Below, in pieces: positions 8,674 to 19,019 of a stretch of 64,000 nucleotides of DNA. The DNA is taken from assembly GCF_014083985.1 (NCBI RefSeq), contig NZ_CP046907.1:3142001-3206000 (forward strand), read 5' to 3'. Under the pieces are notes generated by a model. The model saw only the letters and a list, made by a program, of their open reading frames with translations. It had not been told where the DNA came from and searched no databases. Position numbers and translations under genes: made by a program. Source of the DNA: Streptomyces sp. SCUT-3 (GTDB lineage Bacteria > Actinomycetota > Actinomycetes > Streptomycetales > Streptomycetaceae). Within the stretch, counting starts at the first letter, position 1. Each line of letters begins with the position of its first letter.

Positions 8674-8864
8674 GGGGAGTGATCCTTCCGGCGCTGCCTG
8701 CGACGGCTGACGGTTCGTCAGCTCGGGAATCACAGTGACGCCTACCTCACCGTCAGTCACCCGGGCCCGGTCTGCCACCGGAAAACGCCGTACCGGGGCC
8801 CGTATGTGGGCCCTTCAGGTGGCGGGAGCGGCCGTTTTCACTCGTTGGGCCCACCACTGCGGGA

Positions 8865-8907
8865 GCAACGCGGCTCCCGGCGCGTCGAGCGCCGGGAGCC
8901 GCGTTGC
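8865..8907 (-). terminator. Perfect 19-bp hairpin ending the pigment/carboxylase operon
   Basis: GCAACGCGGCTCCCGGCGC (8865-8883) pairs perfectly with 8889-8907 around a five-base loop. It lies 32 bases past the accC stop on the minus strand and before the surface-protein gene, so it marks the end of the long operon. There is no T-run. Confidence 0.8.
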
Positions 8908-8938
8908 CCGGGGGCGGTGCCGCAGGGGCGACGGTCCG

Positions 8939-10372
8939 TCAGGAGACTCCGGCGGGTGCCTCCTCGGCCCGCCCGGACGCACCCTCGGGGGCCGGGGCGG
9001 GGGCCGGTTCCGGGGCGGGGGCCGGTTCCGCGGTCATCGTGTCGACCAGCCCGGTGGTGTGCGTGGCCGAGCGGAACTCCGGGCGTGCCAGGGTGCGGCG
9101 CAGGAAGTCGATGGTCGTGCGCACCCCCCGGCCGTCGATCCGGAACTCGCTCAGCGCGCGGTCCATGCGGGCGACGGCCTGGGCCCGGTCGGGGGCCCAC
9201 ACCACGGCCTTCGCCAGCAGCGAGTCGTAGTCGGGGCCGATCGTCCAGCCCGGGTGGGCGTGGGTGTCGACCCGCACGAACGGCCCGCCCGGCGTCACGA
9301 ACTCGGTCAGCGGGCCGGGGGTCGGGACGAACCCCCGGGCGGGGTTCTCGGCGTTGATCCGGCACTCCACGGACGATCCGCGCACCACCACGTCGGACTG
9401 ACGGATGCTCAGCGGGAGCCCGGCGGCGACGAGGATCTGCTCGCGGACGATGTCGATCCCGGTGACCATCTCGGTGACCGGGTGCTCCACCTGGAGCCGG
9501 CAGTTGATCTCCATCAGGTAGAACTCGCCGGACGGGGCCAGGACGAACTCGAACGTCCCCGCCCCGGCGTACCCGACGGCCTTCGCGCCGCGCACCGCCG
9601 CCTCGCACATCTCCGTGCGCAGGGAATCGGGAAGGTTCGGGGCGGGGGACTCCTCGATCAGCTTCTGGTGGCGCCGCTGCACCGAGCAGTCCCGCTCGCC
9701 CAGGTGCACCGCCGCGCCGTGCCGGTCGCAGATCACCTGCACCTCGATGTGCCGGGCGTCCTCGACGTACCGCTCCAGGTAGAGGCGGTCGTCGCCGAAG
9801 ACGGCCCGGGCGTGGGCCCGCGTCTCGTTGTAGGCGCGCACCAGGCCGTCGGCGCTGCGGACCACGGCCATCCCGCGTCCGCCGCCGCCGGCCACGGCCT
9901 TGAGGATCACCGGGTAGCCGACCTGCTGGGCGGTCTCCTTGGCCTCCGCGGAGGAGGCCAGGGCGCCGGTGCTGCCCGGCAGCACGGGCAGCCCGGCCTG
10001 CGCCATCAGCGTGCGGGCCGCGGCCTTGTCGCCGAGCTGCTGCATCACCTCCGGGGACGGCCCGATGAAGGTGATCCCGTTCTCCTCGCAGATCTCCGCG
10101 AAGTCGGGGTCCTCGGAGAGGAACCCGTAACCCGGGTGGACGGCCTGCGCGCCGGTGCGCTGGGCCGCCTCGACGATCGCGGGGATGTTGAGGTAGCTGC
10201 CCCTGGCCGCGGGGGGCCCGATCTGGACTGCTTCGTCCGCGAAGCGGACGACCGCGGAGTCACGGTCCGCGGTGGAGTGGACCGCCACCGTCCGGAGGCC
10301 GAGTTCGCGGCAGGTGCGGGCCACCCGCAGCGCGATCTCCCCCCGGTTGGCGACGAGGACGGTAGAGAACAT
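8939..10372 (-). CDS. accC: Acetyl-CoA carboxylase, biotin carboxylase subunit
   Basis: A 477-residue ATP-grasp biotin carboxylase. It has the N-terminal Rossmann domain (VANRGEIALRVART), the Gly-rich ATP loop (GGGGRGMAVV), the catalytic region ERDCSVQRRHQKLIEE, EINCRLQVEHPVTEMVTG and the C-terminal domain. The last 40 or so residues are a non-conserved Ala/Pro/Glu tail. It carboxylates biotin on the carrier protein encoded just upstream. The ATG at 10372 is preceded by GAGAGGTG. It is the last gene of the minus-strand operon that begins with the pigment PKS genes, which points to malonyl-CoA supply for that pathway, although it could also serve general metabolism. Confidence 0.95.
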   Translation of the reverse strand: MFSTVLVANRGEIALRVARTCRELGLRTVAVHSTADRDSAVVRFADEAVQIGPPAARGSYLNIPAIVEAAQRTGAQAVHPGYGFLSEDPDFAEICEENGITFIGPSPEVMQQLGDKAAARTLMAQAGLPVLPGSTGALASSAEAKETAQQVGYPVILKAVAGGGGRGMAVVRSADGLVRAYNETRAHARAVFGDDRLYLERYVEDARHIEVQVICDRHGAAVHLGERDCSVQRRHQKLIEESPAPNLPDSLRTEMCEAAVRGAKAVGYAGAGTFEFVLAPSGEFYLMEINCRLQVEHPVTEMVTGIDIVREQILVAAGLPLSIRQSDVVVRGSSVECRINAENPARGFVPTPGPLTEFVTPGGPFVRVDTHAHPGWTIGPDYDSLLAKAVVWAPDRAQAVARMDRALSEFRIDGRGVRTTIDFLRRTLARPEFRSATHTTGLVDTMTAEPAPAPEPAPAPAPEGASGRAEEAPAGVS

Positions 10373-10459
10373 GCGGTCACCTCTCTGCGGTGTCGGAACG
10401 CCCGCCGGACCCCCGGCGGAGTGCGCGGGGGGCGGCGGCGTTCTCGGGGCGGAGCCCGC

Positions 10460-11110
10460 CTAGCGGCGGTCGTCCGCCTCGTCGTCGGAAAGCGGCTCCA
10501 CGGCCAGGAGGCGCTGCTGGAACTCCACGGGCTGCCCGTTGGGCGCGACGACCTCGACGACCCGTCCGGCCACGTCGGCCTCGACGGTGCTCATCATCTT
10601 CATGACCTCGAGGATCCCGACGGGCTGGCCGGGCCGGACCAGGTCGCCGACCGAGACGAACGGCGGCGCCTCCGGCTCGCGGGCGTGGTAGAAGGTGCCG
10701 ACCATCGGGGCGCACACGTACCGCAGCCGGTCCTGGGCGGCGGGGGCCGCCTCCGGGGCCGGGCCGGCGGCGACGGCGGCCGCGGCGGGTGCGGCGGCCG
10801 CGGCCACGGCGGCCGCGGCGGGGGCGGGCACGGGCGCCGGGCCCGGCCACTCCATCTCGACCGTCGTCTGCCCGTGCTGCAGCCTGATCCGGCTCGGGGG
10901 CTCGGGCGCGGTCCTGGCCAGTTCCGTCACGCTGCGGCACACCGAGTCCAGGGCGGCCTGCGACGGCGGCGCCTGCCCGTTGGCCTGCTGCTGCCCGCTC
11001 GCGTGCTGCACGTTGGCGTGCTGCACGGGGTCGGCGGCGACGATCTCGCCCATCACGCCGACCGGCCGGTGGCCGTTCTCGCGGTGTTCCCGCGTATCAC
11101 TGTTGATCAT
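10460..11110 (-). CDS. accB: Biotin carboxyl carrier protein of acetyl-CoA carboxylase
   Basis: A 216-residue BCCP with a variable N-terminus, an Ala/Pro-rich flexible linker (about 85-130) and a C-terminal biotinyl domain (about 135-205). The biotin site reads EVMKMMS, with Lys between Met residues; Val replaces the more usual Ala. A thumb-like insertion typical of AccB precedes it. The ATG at 11110 shares one base with the TGA of the upstream accDA gene, so translation is coupled. A TTG three bases earlier is less likely. The 87-base gap before accC contains that gene's ribosome site. Confidence 0.93.
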   Translation of the reverse strand: MINSDTREHRENGHRPVGVMGEIVAADPVQHANVQHASGQQQANGQAPPSQAALDSVCRSVTELARTAPEPPSRIRLQHGQTTVEMEWPGPAPVPAPAAAAVAAAAAPAAAAVAAGPAPEAAPAAQDRLRYVCAPMVGTFYHAREPEAPPFVSVGDLVRPGQPVGILEVMKMMSTVEADVAGRVVEVVAPNGQPVEFQQRLLAVEPLSDDEADDRR

Positions 11111-12942
11111 CAACGATGCACCTCTTCAGGGGTTTCTTCCGGCAGGTCGGGCGTCTCGACGCCGAAGCGGTGGAACCGCTCCCTGCGCTCGCGGAGCAGC
11201 CGGCCGGGCTCCCACGGCACCAGTTCGTCGAGGGCCTCGGACAGGGCGTCGCCGAGGAGCAGGGCCGCCTCGGCGTGGTCGCTGTGGGCGCCGCCCGGCG
11301 GTTCGGGGACGACCCCGTCGACGATGCCGAGGCGCAGCAGCTCCCCGGCGTGCATGCGCAGTGCGGACGCCGCGGCGGGCACGGCCTTGGGGTCCTTCCA
11401 CAGGATGGCCGCGCAGCCCTCGGGGCTGATCACCGAGTAGACGCCGTTGGCGCTGACGAGCACCCGGTCCGCGACGGCCAGGGCCAGCGCGCCCCCGCTG
11501 CCGCCCTCGCCCACGACGACGGTGACGATCGGCACCGGCAGCTGCGACATCAGCCGCAGGTTCTCGGCGATGGCGAGCGCCTGGCCGCCCCGCTCCGCGT
11601 CCGGCCCGGGGTTGGCGCCGGGGGTGTCGACCAGGGTGACCACCGGCATGCCCAGCTTGGCGGCCAGCCGCATGAGCCGGGCCGCCTTGCGGTAGCCGCC
11701 GGGGGTCGGCATGCCGAACAGGCGGCGGCGGCGCTCGGACAGGTCGGCACCGCCCTTGTGGTGGCCGATCAGCATCACCGGCCGGCCGCCCAGGCGCCCC
11801 GGTCCGCCCACGACGGCGGGGCAGTCCTCGTGGAGCCGGTCGCCGTGCAGCTCGTGGAAGTCGTCCACCAGGTGCCCGATGTAGTCGAGGGAGGTGGGGC
11901 GGTCGGCGTGCCGGGCCAGGCGCACCGCCTCCCAGGAGTCCCGGTCGGGGAGGTCCTCGGCCCGCCGCAGCAGGCTCCCGGGACGGGGCCCCGCCGGGGC
12001 CCGCCCGTCCGCGGCGGCCTGCGCGTCCGCGGCGGCCTGCGCGTCCGCGGCGGCCTGCGCGTCCGCGGCGGCCTGCGCGTCCGCGGCGGCCCGCCCGTCC
12101 GCGTCCGGGCCGGGGGCGGGCCGGAGGGAGAGCAGCCGCGCCAGGACGCCCCGCAGGGCGGGCCGCGCCACGACGTCGTCCACCATGCCGTGCGCGAGCA
12201 GGAACTCCGCGGTCTGGAAGCCCTCCGGCAGCTTCTCGCCGATGGTCTGCTCGATCACCCGCGGCCCGGCGAAGCCGAGCCTGGCCCCCGGCTCGGCGAG
12301 GATCACGTCCGTGAGGGTGGCGAAGGACGCCGCCACGCCCCCGTAGGTGGGGTCGGTGATCAGGGAGACCGTCAGGATCCCCGCCTCGTCGAGCTCGGCG
12401 AGCGCCTGCGCGGTCTTGGCCATCTGCATCAGGGACAGCACGCCCTCCTGCATCCGTGCGCCGCCGGAGGCGGTGACGATCAGCAGCGGGACGCGCTCGC
12501 GCAGACTGGTGCGGGCGGCCCCGGCGATCAGCGCGCCGACCCCACAGCCCAGGCTGCCGCCGAGGAACCGGAAGTCCATGGCGGCCACGACCAGGGGCTT
12601 TCCCTCGATGCTGCCCCGCACGCACACCACCGCCTCCCGCAGGCCGGTGGCCGCACGGGCCTGTTCCAGCCGTTCGGGGTAGGGCCGGGTGTCGGTGAAG
12701 GCCAGGGGGTCGTCGAGGGGCTCCACCTCCTCCAGGGGCACGGCCGAGCCGGGGTCGAGCAGGTGTTCCAGCCGCTGGTGCGCCGTCAGGCGGTCGTGAC
12801 GGCCGCAGTCCGGGCACACCCGCAGCAGGCGGGTGAAGCGCTTGCCGTAGACCAGCGCGGCGCAGCCCTCGCACCGGACCCAGTCGGGCGTGCCGGGCGT
12901 GTCGGGTGCGCGGGTGGTCGGCCGGTCGTCGATCTCGACCAT
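11110..12942 (-). CDS. accDA: Acetyl-CoA carboxylase carboxyltransferase, fused beta-alpha (AccD-AccA)
   Basis: A 610-residue fusion of both carboxyltransferase subunits. The beta half opens with a Cys4 zinc finger (Cys-24, 27, 43, 46) followed by the AccD crotonase fold ([19 protein letters not shown]). The alpha half, from about 320, contains the AccA region GHHKGG, the loop [10 protein letters not shown] and [11 protein letters not shown]. The halves are joined by an Ala-Asp-Ala-Gln repeat linker (about 283-312) encoded by an 18-bp repeat. The product transfers CO2 from carboxybiotin to acetyl-CoA. Fused plant- or E. coli-type carboxylases are uncommon in actinobacteria, which mostly use separate acyl-CoA carboxylase complexes, so this points to a pathway-dedicated enzyme. 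GGAGGAA precedes the ATG. Confidence 0.93.
   Translation of the reverse strand: MVEIDDRPTTRAPDTPGTPDWVRCEGCAALVYGKRFTRLLRVCPDCGRHDRLTAHQRLEHLLDPGSAVPLEEVEPLDDPLAFTDTRPYPERLEQARAATGLREAVVCVRGSIEGKPLVVAAMDFRFLGGSLGCGVGALIAGAARTSLRERVPLLIVTASGGARMQEGVLSLMQMAKTAQALAELDEAGILTVSLITDPTYGGVAASFATLTDVILAEPGARLGFAGPRVIEQTIGEKLPEGFQTAEFLLAHGMVDDVVARPALRGVLARLLSLRPAPGPDADGRAAADAQAAADAQAAADAQAAADAQAAADGRAPAGPRPGSLLRRAEDLPDRDSWEAVRLARHADRPTSLDYIGHLVDDFHELHGDRLHEDCPAVVGGPGRLGGRPVMLIGHHKGGADLSERRRRLFGMPTPGGYRKAARLMRLAAKLGMPVVTLVDTPGANPGPDAERGGQALAIAENLRLMSQLPVPIVTVVVGEGGSGGALALAVADRVLVSANGVYSVISPEGCAAILWKDPKAVPAAASALRMHAGELLRLGIVDGVVPEPPGGAHSDHAEAALLLGDALSEALDELVPWEPGRLLRERRERFHRFGVETPDLPEETPEEVHR
12007..12096. 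repeat. 18-bp in-frame tandem repeat, 5 copies, in the AccD-AccA linker
   Basis: Four perfect copies and one variant of an 18-bp unit (GTCCGCGGCGGCCTGCGC on the plus strand) encode a repeating Ala/Asp/Gln linker between the two carboxyltransferase halves. Confidence 0.93.
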
Positions 12943-12982
12943 GGGTGGGTTCCTCCGGTGTCCGTCGGCCGTCAGGGGTGGT

Positions 12983-13327
12983 TCACAGGGAGATGGAGGT
13001 GCTTCCCTCGCGCTCCCAGCGGTAGAACTCGTTGGCCATGGCGTCCTTCGGGACCCGCCAGGTCTCCGGGTCGTAGGCCTCGATGTAGGGCCGGAGCTTC
13101 CGGCTGATGTCCTGGAACTCCGGGTGCTTGGTGTAGCGGGCGACCTGGGGGCCGGGCGGGGTCTCGGACTCGACCAGGTGCATGTACAGCTCGCCGAACT
13201 GGAACAGGCTGCGGCCGGTGACTCCGATCAGGTGCGGCAGTTCGCCGCGGTCGGACTCGGCGAAGACGTCGGCGACGTCGGGGGCGGACTCGGGCTTCAT
13301 ACGGGCGACGATCAGGACGCGGTGCAT
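12983..13327 (-). CDS. TcmI-family polyketide cyclase (WhiE ORFVII type)
   Basis: A 114-residue protein of the TcmI/Cyclase_polyket family (dimeric ferredoxin-like fold) that closes later rings of aromatic polyketides. Visible family signatures are HRVLIVARM at the start, the [12 protein letters not shown] strand and the C-terminal region with [12 protein letters not shown]. Length matches TcmI (about 110). GGAAGGAA precedes the ATG. It lies between the aromatase and the carboxylase genes, matching ORFVII in whiE order. The 207-base gap before it contains a purine-only tract. Confidence 0.93.
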   Translation of the reverse strand: MHRVLIVARMKPESAPDVADVFAESDRGELPHLIGVTGRSLFQFGELYMHLVESETPPGPQVARYTKHPEFQDISRKLRPYIEAYDPETWRVPKDAMANEFYRWEREGSTSISL

Positions 13328-13403
13328 GCGTCGGGTTCCTTCCTGGGACGGGCTTCTCGGTGCCCGGGGTGGGTGGTGAGGCCCGTCTGGGGGCCGGGGG
13401 AGC

Positions 13404-13449
13404 GGGGAGGGAGGGGGAGAAGGGGGAGGGGGAGAAGGGGGAGGGAGGG
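13404..13449. repeat. 46-base all-purine, G-run tract with 15-bp repeat
   Basis: From 13404 to 13449 the plus strand contains only G and A, with many runs of four or five G. The core 13412-13446 is a 15-bp unit, AGGGGGAGAAGGGGG, in just over two copies. It lies between the aromatase and cyclase genes, so the operon transcript carries the pyrimidine complement and the coding-strand template carries the G-runs. Confidence 0.85.
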
Positions 13450-13535
13450 CGCCGGGCCCGCCGGGCCGCCGGGGTGGCGGCCCGGCCGGTGGCGGGGCGC
13501 CGGCCGGGAGTACCGCGCCGGCCGGCCGGGGCGTG

Positions 13536-14298
<763 letters not shown>

Positions 14299-14365
14299 CA
14301 GGGGTTTCTCCTTGTCGGTAGGGCCGCCCCGGGCGCCCCGGCGGGGCGCGGGGAAGGGCGGCGGG

Positions 14366-15607
14366 TCAGGTCGGTGCGTCGCCCCGGCGCAGCACCAGGG
14401 CCGAGTTGGAGCCCATGAGCCCCCGGGAGAGCACCAGTGCGGTGCGCAGCTCGGCGGTCCGGGCCAGGCCGGTCACCAGGGCGATGTCGTGGCAGACGTC
14501 GGTGACGCCCGGGGTGGGCGGCACGACGCCGTGCTCCATGGCGAGCACCGCGGCGGCGGTGTCCAGCAGGGCGGTGCCGCAGTAGGCCCGTCCGGTGCCG
14601 GCCTTGGGCGCGGTCACCGGGACCCGCGAGCCGTGCGGCCCCAGGGCGTCGGTGATCGCCAGCGCCTCGGCGCGGTCGGCCTCGGGCACGCCGAGGGCGT
14701 CGGCGAAGACCACGTCGACCTCCTCCGGCGCGCACGCCGCGTCCTCCAGTGCCGTCCGGACGGCACGGGCCAGGCCCTCCCGGGACCGCTCCCACCCGGC
14801 GGTACCGGTGAAGGTGGCCCCGTGCCCGGCGACGACCGCCCGGACCGGTGCGCCGCGGCGGCGGGCCGCCGACTCCTCCTCCGCCACGAACATCGCGCCG
14901 CCCTCGGCGGGCACGAACCCGCAGGCGTCCGCGCTGAAGGGGAGGTAGGCCCGCGCGGGGTCCGCCGACCGGCTGAGCTCGTCGTAGCCGAGCTGGCAGA
15001 CGATCGAGTACGGGGCCAGGGGGGCTTCGGCGGCCCCGACGACCATCGCGTCCGTGCCGCGCCGGATGCCGCGGCGGGCGTGCGCGAGGGCGTCCAGTCC
15101 GCCCGCCTCGTCACTGGCCACCACCCCGCAGGGGCCCTTGAAGCCCCCGCGGATGGAGATCTGGCCGGTGCTGGCCGCGTAGAACCAGGCGATGGACTGG
15201 TAGGGGCCGACGAAGCGGGGTCCCTGCCCCCACAGCCGCTGCAGCTCGTGCTGGCCGAACTCCCCGCCGCCGGAACCGGTGGCGGTCACCACGCCCACCG
15301 CGAACGGCGAGCCGTCGGCGGTGTCGAGCCGGGCGTCCTCCAGGGCGAGGTCGGCCGCCGCCATCGCGAGGTGCGTGAACCGGTCGGTCTGGACCAGGTA
15401 CCGGCCCTCGATCACCGATGCCGGGTCGAAGGACCGGATCTCGCCGGCGACCTTCAGCGGGAGGTGCTCGCACCCCTCCCGGGAGATCGGGTCGAGGACG
15501 CTCACCCCTTCCTTGGTCGCCTTCCAGAAGGCGTCGGCGCCCACGCCGTTGGGGGCGACCACGCCCATGCCCGTGAGGGCCGTGCGCCGTTTCGTCGGTG
15601 AATCCAT
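14366..15607 (-). CDS. Ketosynthase chain-length factor (KS-beta, WhiE ORFIV type)
   Basis: A 413-residue KS-like partner of KS-alpha that sets chain length and primes by decarboxylating malonyl-ACP. The thiolase fold is complete (RRTALTGMGVVAPNGVG at the start). The nucleophile position, aligned through GPCGVVASDEAGGLD, carries Glu instead of the Cys of a ketosynthase; most chain-length factors have Gln there. The ATG at 15607 lies two bases after the KS-alpha TAA stop; a much longer open frame upstream is the KS-alpha shadow. The pair forms the heterodimer of the minimal PKS. Confidence 0.95.
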   Translation of the reverse strand: MDSPTKRRTALTGMGVVAPNGVGADAFWKATKEGVSVLDPISREGCEHLPLKVAGEIRSFDPASVIEGRYLVQTDRFTHLAMAAADLALEDARLDTADGSPFAVGVVTATGSGGGEFGQHELQRLWGQGPRFVGPYQSIAWFYAASTGQISIRGGFKGPCGVVASDEAGGLDALAHARRGIRRGTDAMVVGAAEAPLAPYSIVCQLGYDELSRSADPARAYLPFSADACGFVPAEGGAMFVAEEESAARRRGAPVRAVVAGHGATFTGTAGWERSREGLARAVRTALEDAACAPEEVDVVFADALGVPEADRAEALAITDALGPHGSRVPVTAPKAGTGRAYCGTALLDTAAAVLAMEHGVVPPTPGVTDVCHDIALVTGLARTAELRTALVLSRGLMGSNSALVLRRGDAPT

Positions 15608-15609
15608 CG

Positions 15610-16872
15610 TTACCTCGCTCCCGTGCGGCGGAGGACCACCGCGGACTGGAAGCCGCCGAACCCGCTGCCGACGGACAGCACTGTCCGCAGCGGCATCTCG
15701 CGCGCCGTCCTGGGCACGTAGTCCAGGTCGCACTCGGGGTCGGGGACCTCGTAGTTCGCGGTCGGGGGGACGACACCGCGGGCCAGGGCCAGGGTGCAGG
15801 CCACGACCTCTATCGCTCCGATGGCCCCCAGCGAGTGCCCGACCATGGACTTGATCGAGCTCATCGGGGTCTCGTAGGCGTGCTCGCCCAGCGACCTCTT
15901 GACCGCCGCGGTCTCGTGCCGGTCGTTCTGCTTGGTGCCCGAGCCGTGGGCGTTGACGTAGTCGACCTCGGTCCTGTCGGCCCGGGCGTGCGCCAGTGCC
16001 TCGTCGATGGCCCGGGACATCTCCAGGCCCTCGGTGGTCAGCCCGGTCATGTGGTAGGCGTTGCCGAAGGTGGCGAAGCCGCCGACCTCGCACAGCACCT
16101 CGGCGCCGCGGCGCCGGGCGTGCTCCAGCTCCTCCAGGACGAGGACGGCGCCGCCCTCGCCCAGGACGAAGCCGTCCCGGCGGGCGTCGAAGGGGCGGGA
16201 GGCGCCGGCCGGGTCGTCGTTGTTCGCCGTGGTCGCCTTGATGGCGTCGAAGCAGGCCACGGTGATCGGGGAGATCGGCGAGTCCGCGGCGCCGGCCAGG
16301 ACGATGTCCGCCCGTCCCTCCTCGATGCTGTGGAAGGCGTAGCCGATGGCGTCCAGGCCGGAGGTGCAGCCCGTCGAGACGGTCTGCACCGGGCCGTGGG
16401 CGCCGTGCGCCTCCGCCACGTGCGAGGCCAGGGTGCTGGGTGCGAACACCCGCTCCAGGTGCGGCCCGACCCGGCGGTGGTCCACGTCCCAGCGGCTCCC
16501 GGAGGCGCTGGCCAGGACGTAGTCGTGCTCCAGGCGGGTGGTGCCGCCGACCGCGGAGCCCAGCGACACCCCCACCCGCCAGGGGTCCTCGGCGGCCAGG
16601 TCGAGACCGGAGGCGCGCACCGCCTCGGCCGCGGCGGCCAGGGCGAACTGCACGTACCGGTCGGCGGTCGCGATCTGCTCGTCGTCCAGGCCGCAGGCCG
16701 CCGGGTCGAAGTCGCACTCGGCGGCGACCCGGGAGCGGTACCCGGACGCGTCGAAGAGGGTGATGCCGCGGGTGGCGGTGCGGCCCGCGGTCAGCAGGTC
16801 CCAGAACGCCGGGACGCCCACCCCTCCGGGAGCGACGATGCCGATTCCGGTGACCGCCACGCGCCGGGTCAC
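15610..16872 (-). CDS. Ketosynthase KS-alpha (WhiE ORFIII type)
   Basis: A 420-residue beta-ketoacyl synthase, the catalytic half of the minimal type II PKS. The nucleophile is Cys-169 in [11 protein letters not shown], and the two catalytic His residues lie in VNAHGSGTK and [10 protein letters not shown]. Overall sequence is closer to spore-pigment synthases than to the actinorhodin type, by memory. Its GTG start overlaps the TGA of the cupin gene (16869-16872), giving tight translational coupling. It ends in TAA, rare in this genome. Confidence 0.96.
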   Translation of the reverse strand: MTRRVAVTGIGIVAPGGVGVPAFWDLLTAGRTATRGITLFDASGYRSRVAAECDFDPAACGLDDEQIATADRYVQFALAAAAEAVRASGLDLAAEDPWRVGVSLGSAVGGTTRLEHDYVLASASGSRWDVDHRRVGPHLERVFAPSTLASHVAEAHGAHGPVQTVSTGCTSGLDAIGYAFHSIEEGRADIVLAGAADSPISPITVACFDAIKATTANNDDPAGASRPFDARRDGFVLGEGGAVLVLEELEHARRRGAEVLCEVGGFATFGNAYHMTGLTTEGLEMSRAIDEALAHARADRTEVDYVNAHGSGTKQNDRHETAAVKRSLGEHAYETPMSSIKSMVGHSLGAIGAIEVVACTLALARGVVPPTANYEVPDPECDLDYVPRTAREMPLRTVLSVGSGFGGFQSAVVLRRTGAR

Positions 16873-17321
16873 GTGGCCGCCCCGGCGGGCTCGGGCGGCA
16901 CCGCCCCGCCGCCGACCATGCCCTCGTCGGAACCCTCGGTGACCTCGGTGTCCACGTGGCCGAGTTCGGGGCGCGGGGCGAGCGGGCCCAGGTGGAAGAC
17001 CACGCGGGCCTCCACGTTGCCCACGTTGCGGAAGCGGTGCCGCATGTCGATCGGGATCATCAGGCCCTGCTCGGGGCGCAGCGGCACGGTGGTGCCGTTC
17101 AGGTCCACCTCGAGGTCGCCGCAGACGACGTACACGAACTCCTCGGAGTACGGGTGGTAGTGCTCGCCGATCCGCTCGCCCGGCTTCATGATGGCCACGC
17201 CCATGAACCCGCTGGTGGAGCCCACCGTCTTGGGGGTGAGCATGGCGCGCAGGTCGCCGCCGCGGCGGCGGTTGGGCGGGGCCTCGTCGAGGTTGACGAT
17301 GCGTGGGAGCTGCGTGGTCAT
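16869..17321 (-). CDS. Cupin protein (WhiE ORFII/CurC type)
   Basis: A 150-residue single-domain cupin. The metal-binding motif is visible as [17 protein letters not shown], with a second motif around MRHRFRNVG. The equivalent gene sits in the same place, just before KS-alpha, in whiE and related spore-pigment clusters; its reaction is unresolved, with ring-closure or oxygenation roles suggested. The C-terminal 25 residues are low complexity. The start ATG at 17321 follows a plausible GAGGAGAA. Confidence 0.9.
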   Translation of the reverse strand: MTTQLPRIVNLDEAPPNRRRGGDLRAMLTPKTVGSTSGFMGVAIMKPGERIGEHYHPYSEEFVYVVCGDLEVDLNGTTVPLRPEQGLMIPIDMRHRFRNVGNVEARVVFHLGPLAPRPELGHVDTEVTEGSDEGMVGGGAVPPEPAGAAT

Positions 17322-17376
17322 GGTGTTCTCCTCGGGAGATGAGGGCGGTACTGCCGCGTCCGGCGCGGGCGCGGTG

Positions 17377-18600
17377 TCATCGGTCCTGGGCCAGTCGGTC
17401 GGTGACCAGGGCCATGTCGCAGTCGGCGAGGAGGCTCCGCAGCCCCTCTTCGCCGGCCGTGTCGGTTTCCGCTCCGGCCTCCAGCAGCCGGAGGGCGGCG
17501 GCGGCCTGGCGGGGGGTGCCGAGTCCGAGCACCGCGGCGGGCCCGTCCTCCGGTGCGGTGCGCGTGTCGACGACCCGCACGACGGTGTCGTCGCGCCGCA
17601 GGACGGTGCTGCGCACCACGGGGTGGGCCGGGTCGGCCACCGCCTCGTCGTCCCGGCGCGCCAGCAGCCGGGCCAGCTCCCCGCCGCACCCGGGCCGCAC
17701 GGGGTACAGGAAGGCGCGGCGCCGCGCGTCGCCGGGCACGGGCCCGTCGGCGGCCGCGTGGTGGAACAGCGGCAGGGCCGCGCGGGCGTAGAACTCCCGG
17801 GCGGCCTCCGGGCTGCCCAGGTCGCGGTTCTCCTCCAGGTGGGGGCGCACCGCGTCCTCGACGGCCTGCACCTCGGGCTGGGCCGCCACGTGCCGCAGTG
17901 CGGCGGCCAGGTCGCCCCCGACCTCGATCACCCGCACCACCCGGTTGCGGTGCATGAACAGCGAGGTGCGCAGCAGCCGGGTCTCGTCGTCGACCCGCGT
18001 CTCCGGGACGGCGTAGCCGGACATGATCTCGGCCACCGCCTGCTCGCTGCCGGGACGCACGGTGAAGGTGAGGCCGTGCCGGACGACGCCGTCGGCGCAC
18101 GGCCGCGAGGCGGGGCCGTGCGCACCGTTCGCCTTTGTGCCGTTCGCCTGTGCGCCGTTCGCCTGTGTGCCGTGCGCCTGTGTGCGCGGGGTGCCGTCGG
18201 GGGCGGGGGCGCCGGTGTCGGCGGGGCCCGACGTCTCCCGGACGACCTCGAAGCGCAGCGAGCGCATCTCGCGGATGCACACGCGCATCGGCTTGACCAT
18301 GTCCCGGTGCTCCTGGCTGTCCACCCACTCCAGGAAGGGACGGGCGTCCTCCCACTCGCTGGTGATCAGCCACTGCGAGGGGTCGTCGATCGACTGGCAC
18401 AGCTGGTCCTTGATGTGCCCGGGGGTGGCGGCGACCAGGTGCCGCAGGTCCTCGTAGGCGTCCAGGAACCGGTCGCCCGCGCCCTCGTGGAGGTCGAGCA
18501 TCAGCAGCACGCGCAGCCGTGAGCCCTTCGGCCCGCCCGGGCCGTCCGGCACGTCCGGGCGGACGGGGGCGGCATGGGGCCTCTCGGACAGTGTCGTCAT
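17377..18600 (-). CDS. SchA/CurD-like protein (WhiE ORFI type)
   Basis: A 407-residue protein with two SchA/CurD-type domains. The N-terminal one (about 25-120) has a ferredoxin-like, antibiotic-monooxygenase-like strand pattern ([28 protein letters not shown]). The second spans about 150-270 and a third, looser region follows. The halves are linked by an Ala/Asn/Gly/Thr repeat encoded by a 15-bp repeat. This family is known only beside spore-pigment PKS genes and its role in pigment tailoring is not established. The start at 18600 is preceded by AAGGAG; an upstream in-frame start at 18879 runs through non-coding sequence. It is the first gene of the ten-gene operon. Confidence 0.88.
   Translation of the reverse strand: MTTLSERPHAAPVRPDVPDGPGGPKGSRLRVLLMLDLHEGAGDRFLDAYEDLRHLVAATPGHIKDQLCQSIDDPSQWLITSEWEDARPFLEWVDSQEHRDMVKPMRVCIREMRSLRFEVVRETSGPADTGAPAPDGTPRTQAHGTQANGAQANGTKANGAHGPASRPCADGVVRHGLTFTVRPGSEQAVAEIMSGYAVPETRVDDETRLLRTSLFMHRNRVVRVIEVGGDLAAALRHVAAQPEVQAVEDAVRPHLEENRDLGSPEAAREFYARAALPLFHHAAADGPVPGDARRRAFLYPVRPGCGGELARLLARRDDEAVADPAHPVVRSTVLRRDDTVVRVVDTRTAPEDGPAAVLGLGTPRQAAAALRLLEAGAETDTAGEEGLRSLLADCDMALVTDRLAQDR
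18126..18185. repeat. 15-bp in-frame tandem repeat, 4 copies, in the SchA/CurD-like gene
   Basis: Units close to CGTTCGCCTGTGTGC encode an Ala-Asn-Gly-Thr-Gln type linker. Copies differ by one or two bases. Confidence 0.9.
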
Positions 18601-19019
18601 GTTCTCGTTTCTCCTTACGCGAGGGAGCGGCCCGGCGGTGCGGGCGGTGGCGGTCACCGCCCGGCGGTGCCAGGTCGGAGACGGTGCAGGAGGGTCGACG
18701 GTCCTGCGCGTCGCCGGTGCGGCGGCGGGGCGTTCCCTCCCCCGAGACGTTCCGGGTCCGGGCCGTTGCCGGCCGGCCCCCGGTTCCCCGTTGGCGGTTC
18801 CCCGTCCGGTCCGCCGGCCGCCGGTGGGCGGCAGGCGTTCCGTGACGGGTGCACAGAAGTGATCGTGGTGCGAAGTCAAGGGAGGCGCGATTTTGACAGG
18901 CCATCCGGGCGAACAGGGGCAAACCGACCCTCCCGGGCGGGGAGAGAACCACCCCGGGCACCGCCGGAGGCGGCGGCCGGACGGCCGGGCCCTATCCCAT
19001 CCACAGGCTGGAGCAAGCG
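18601..19019. promoter_or_regulatory. Divergent promoter region of the pigment cluster
   Basis: These 419 bases separate the minus-strand PKS operon from the plus-strand monooxygenase. TTGACA at 18893-18898 (plus) and TTGACT read on the minus strand at 18874-18879 could be back-to-back -35 hexamers, but no good -10 follows either. Two direct copies of GGTTCCCCGT lie near 18780-18800. The in-frame extension of the SchA/CurD gene into this region has no ribosome site and is treated as non-coding. In S. coelicolor the matching region drives whiE during sporulation; that control is assumed, not seen. Confidence 0.45.

Noticed and set aside
12007-12096. CRISPR-like repeats in accDA
   Set aside because: The 18-bp units abut without spacers, are in frame and encode a linker.
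14366-16717. A single 783-codon frame that would fuse KS-alpha sequence to CLF
   Set aside because: Upstream of 15607 this frame is out of register with KS-alpha. The CLF has its own ATG two bases after the KS-alpha stop.
18601-18879. An N-terminal extension of the SchA/CurD-like protein
   Set aside because: The added 93 residues are low complexity, no ribosome site precedes the upstream ATG, and AAGGAG precedes ATG 18600.
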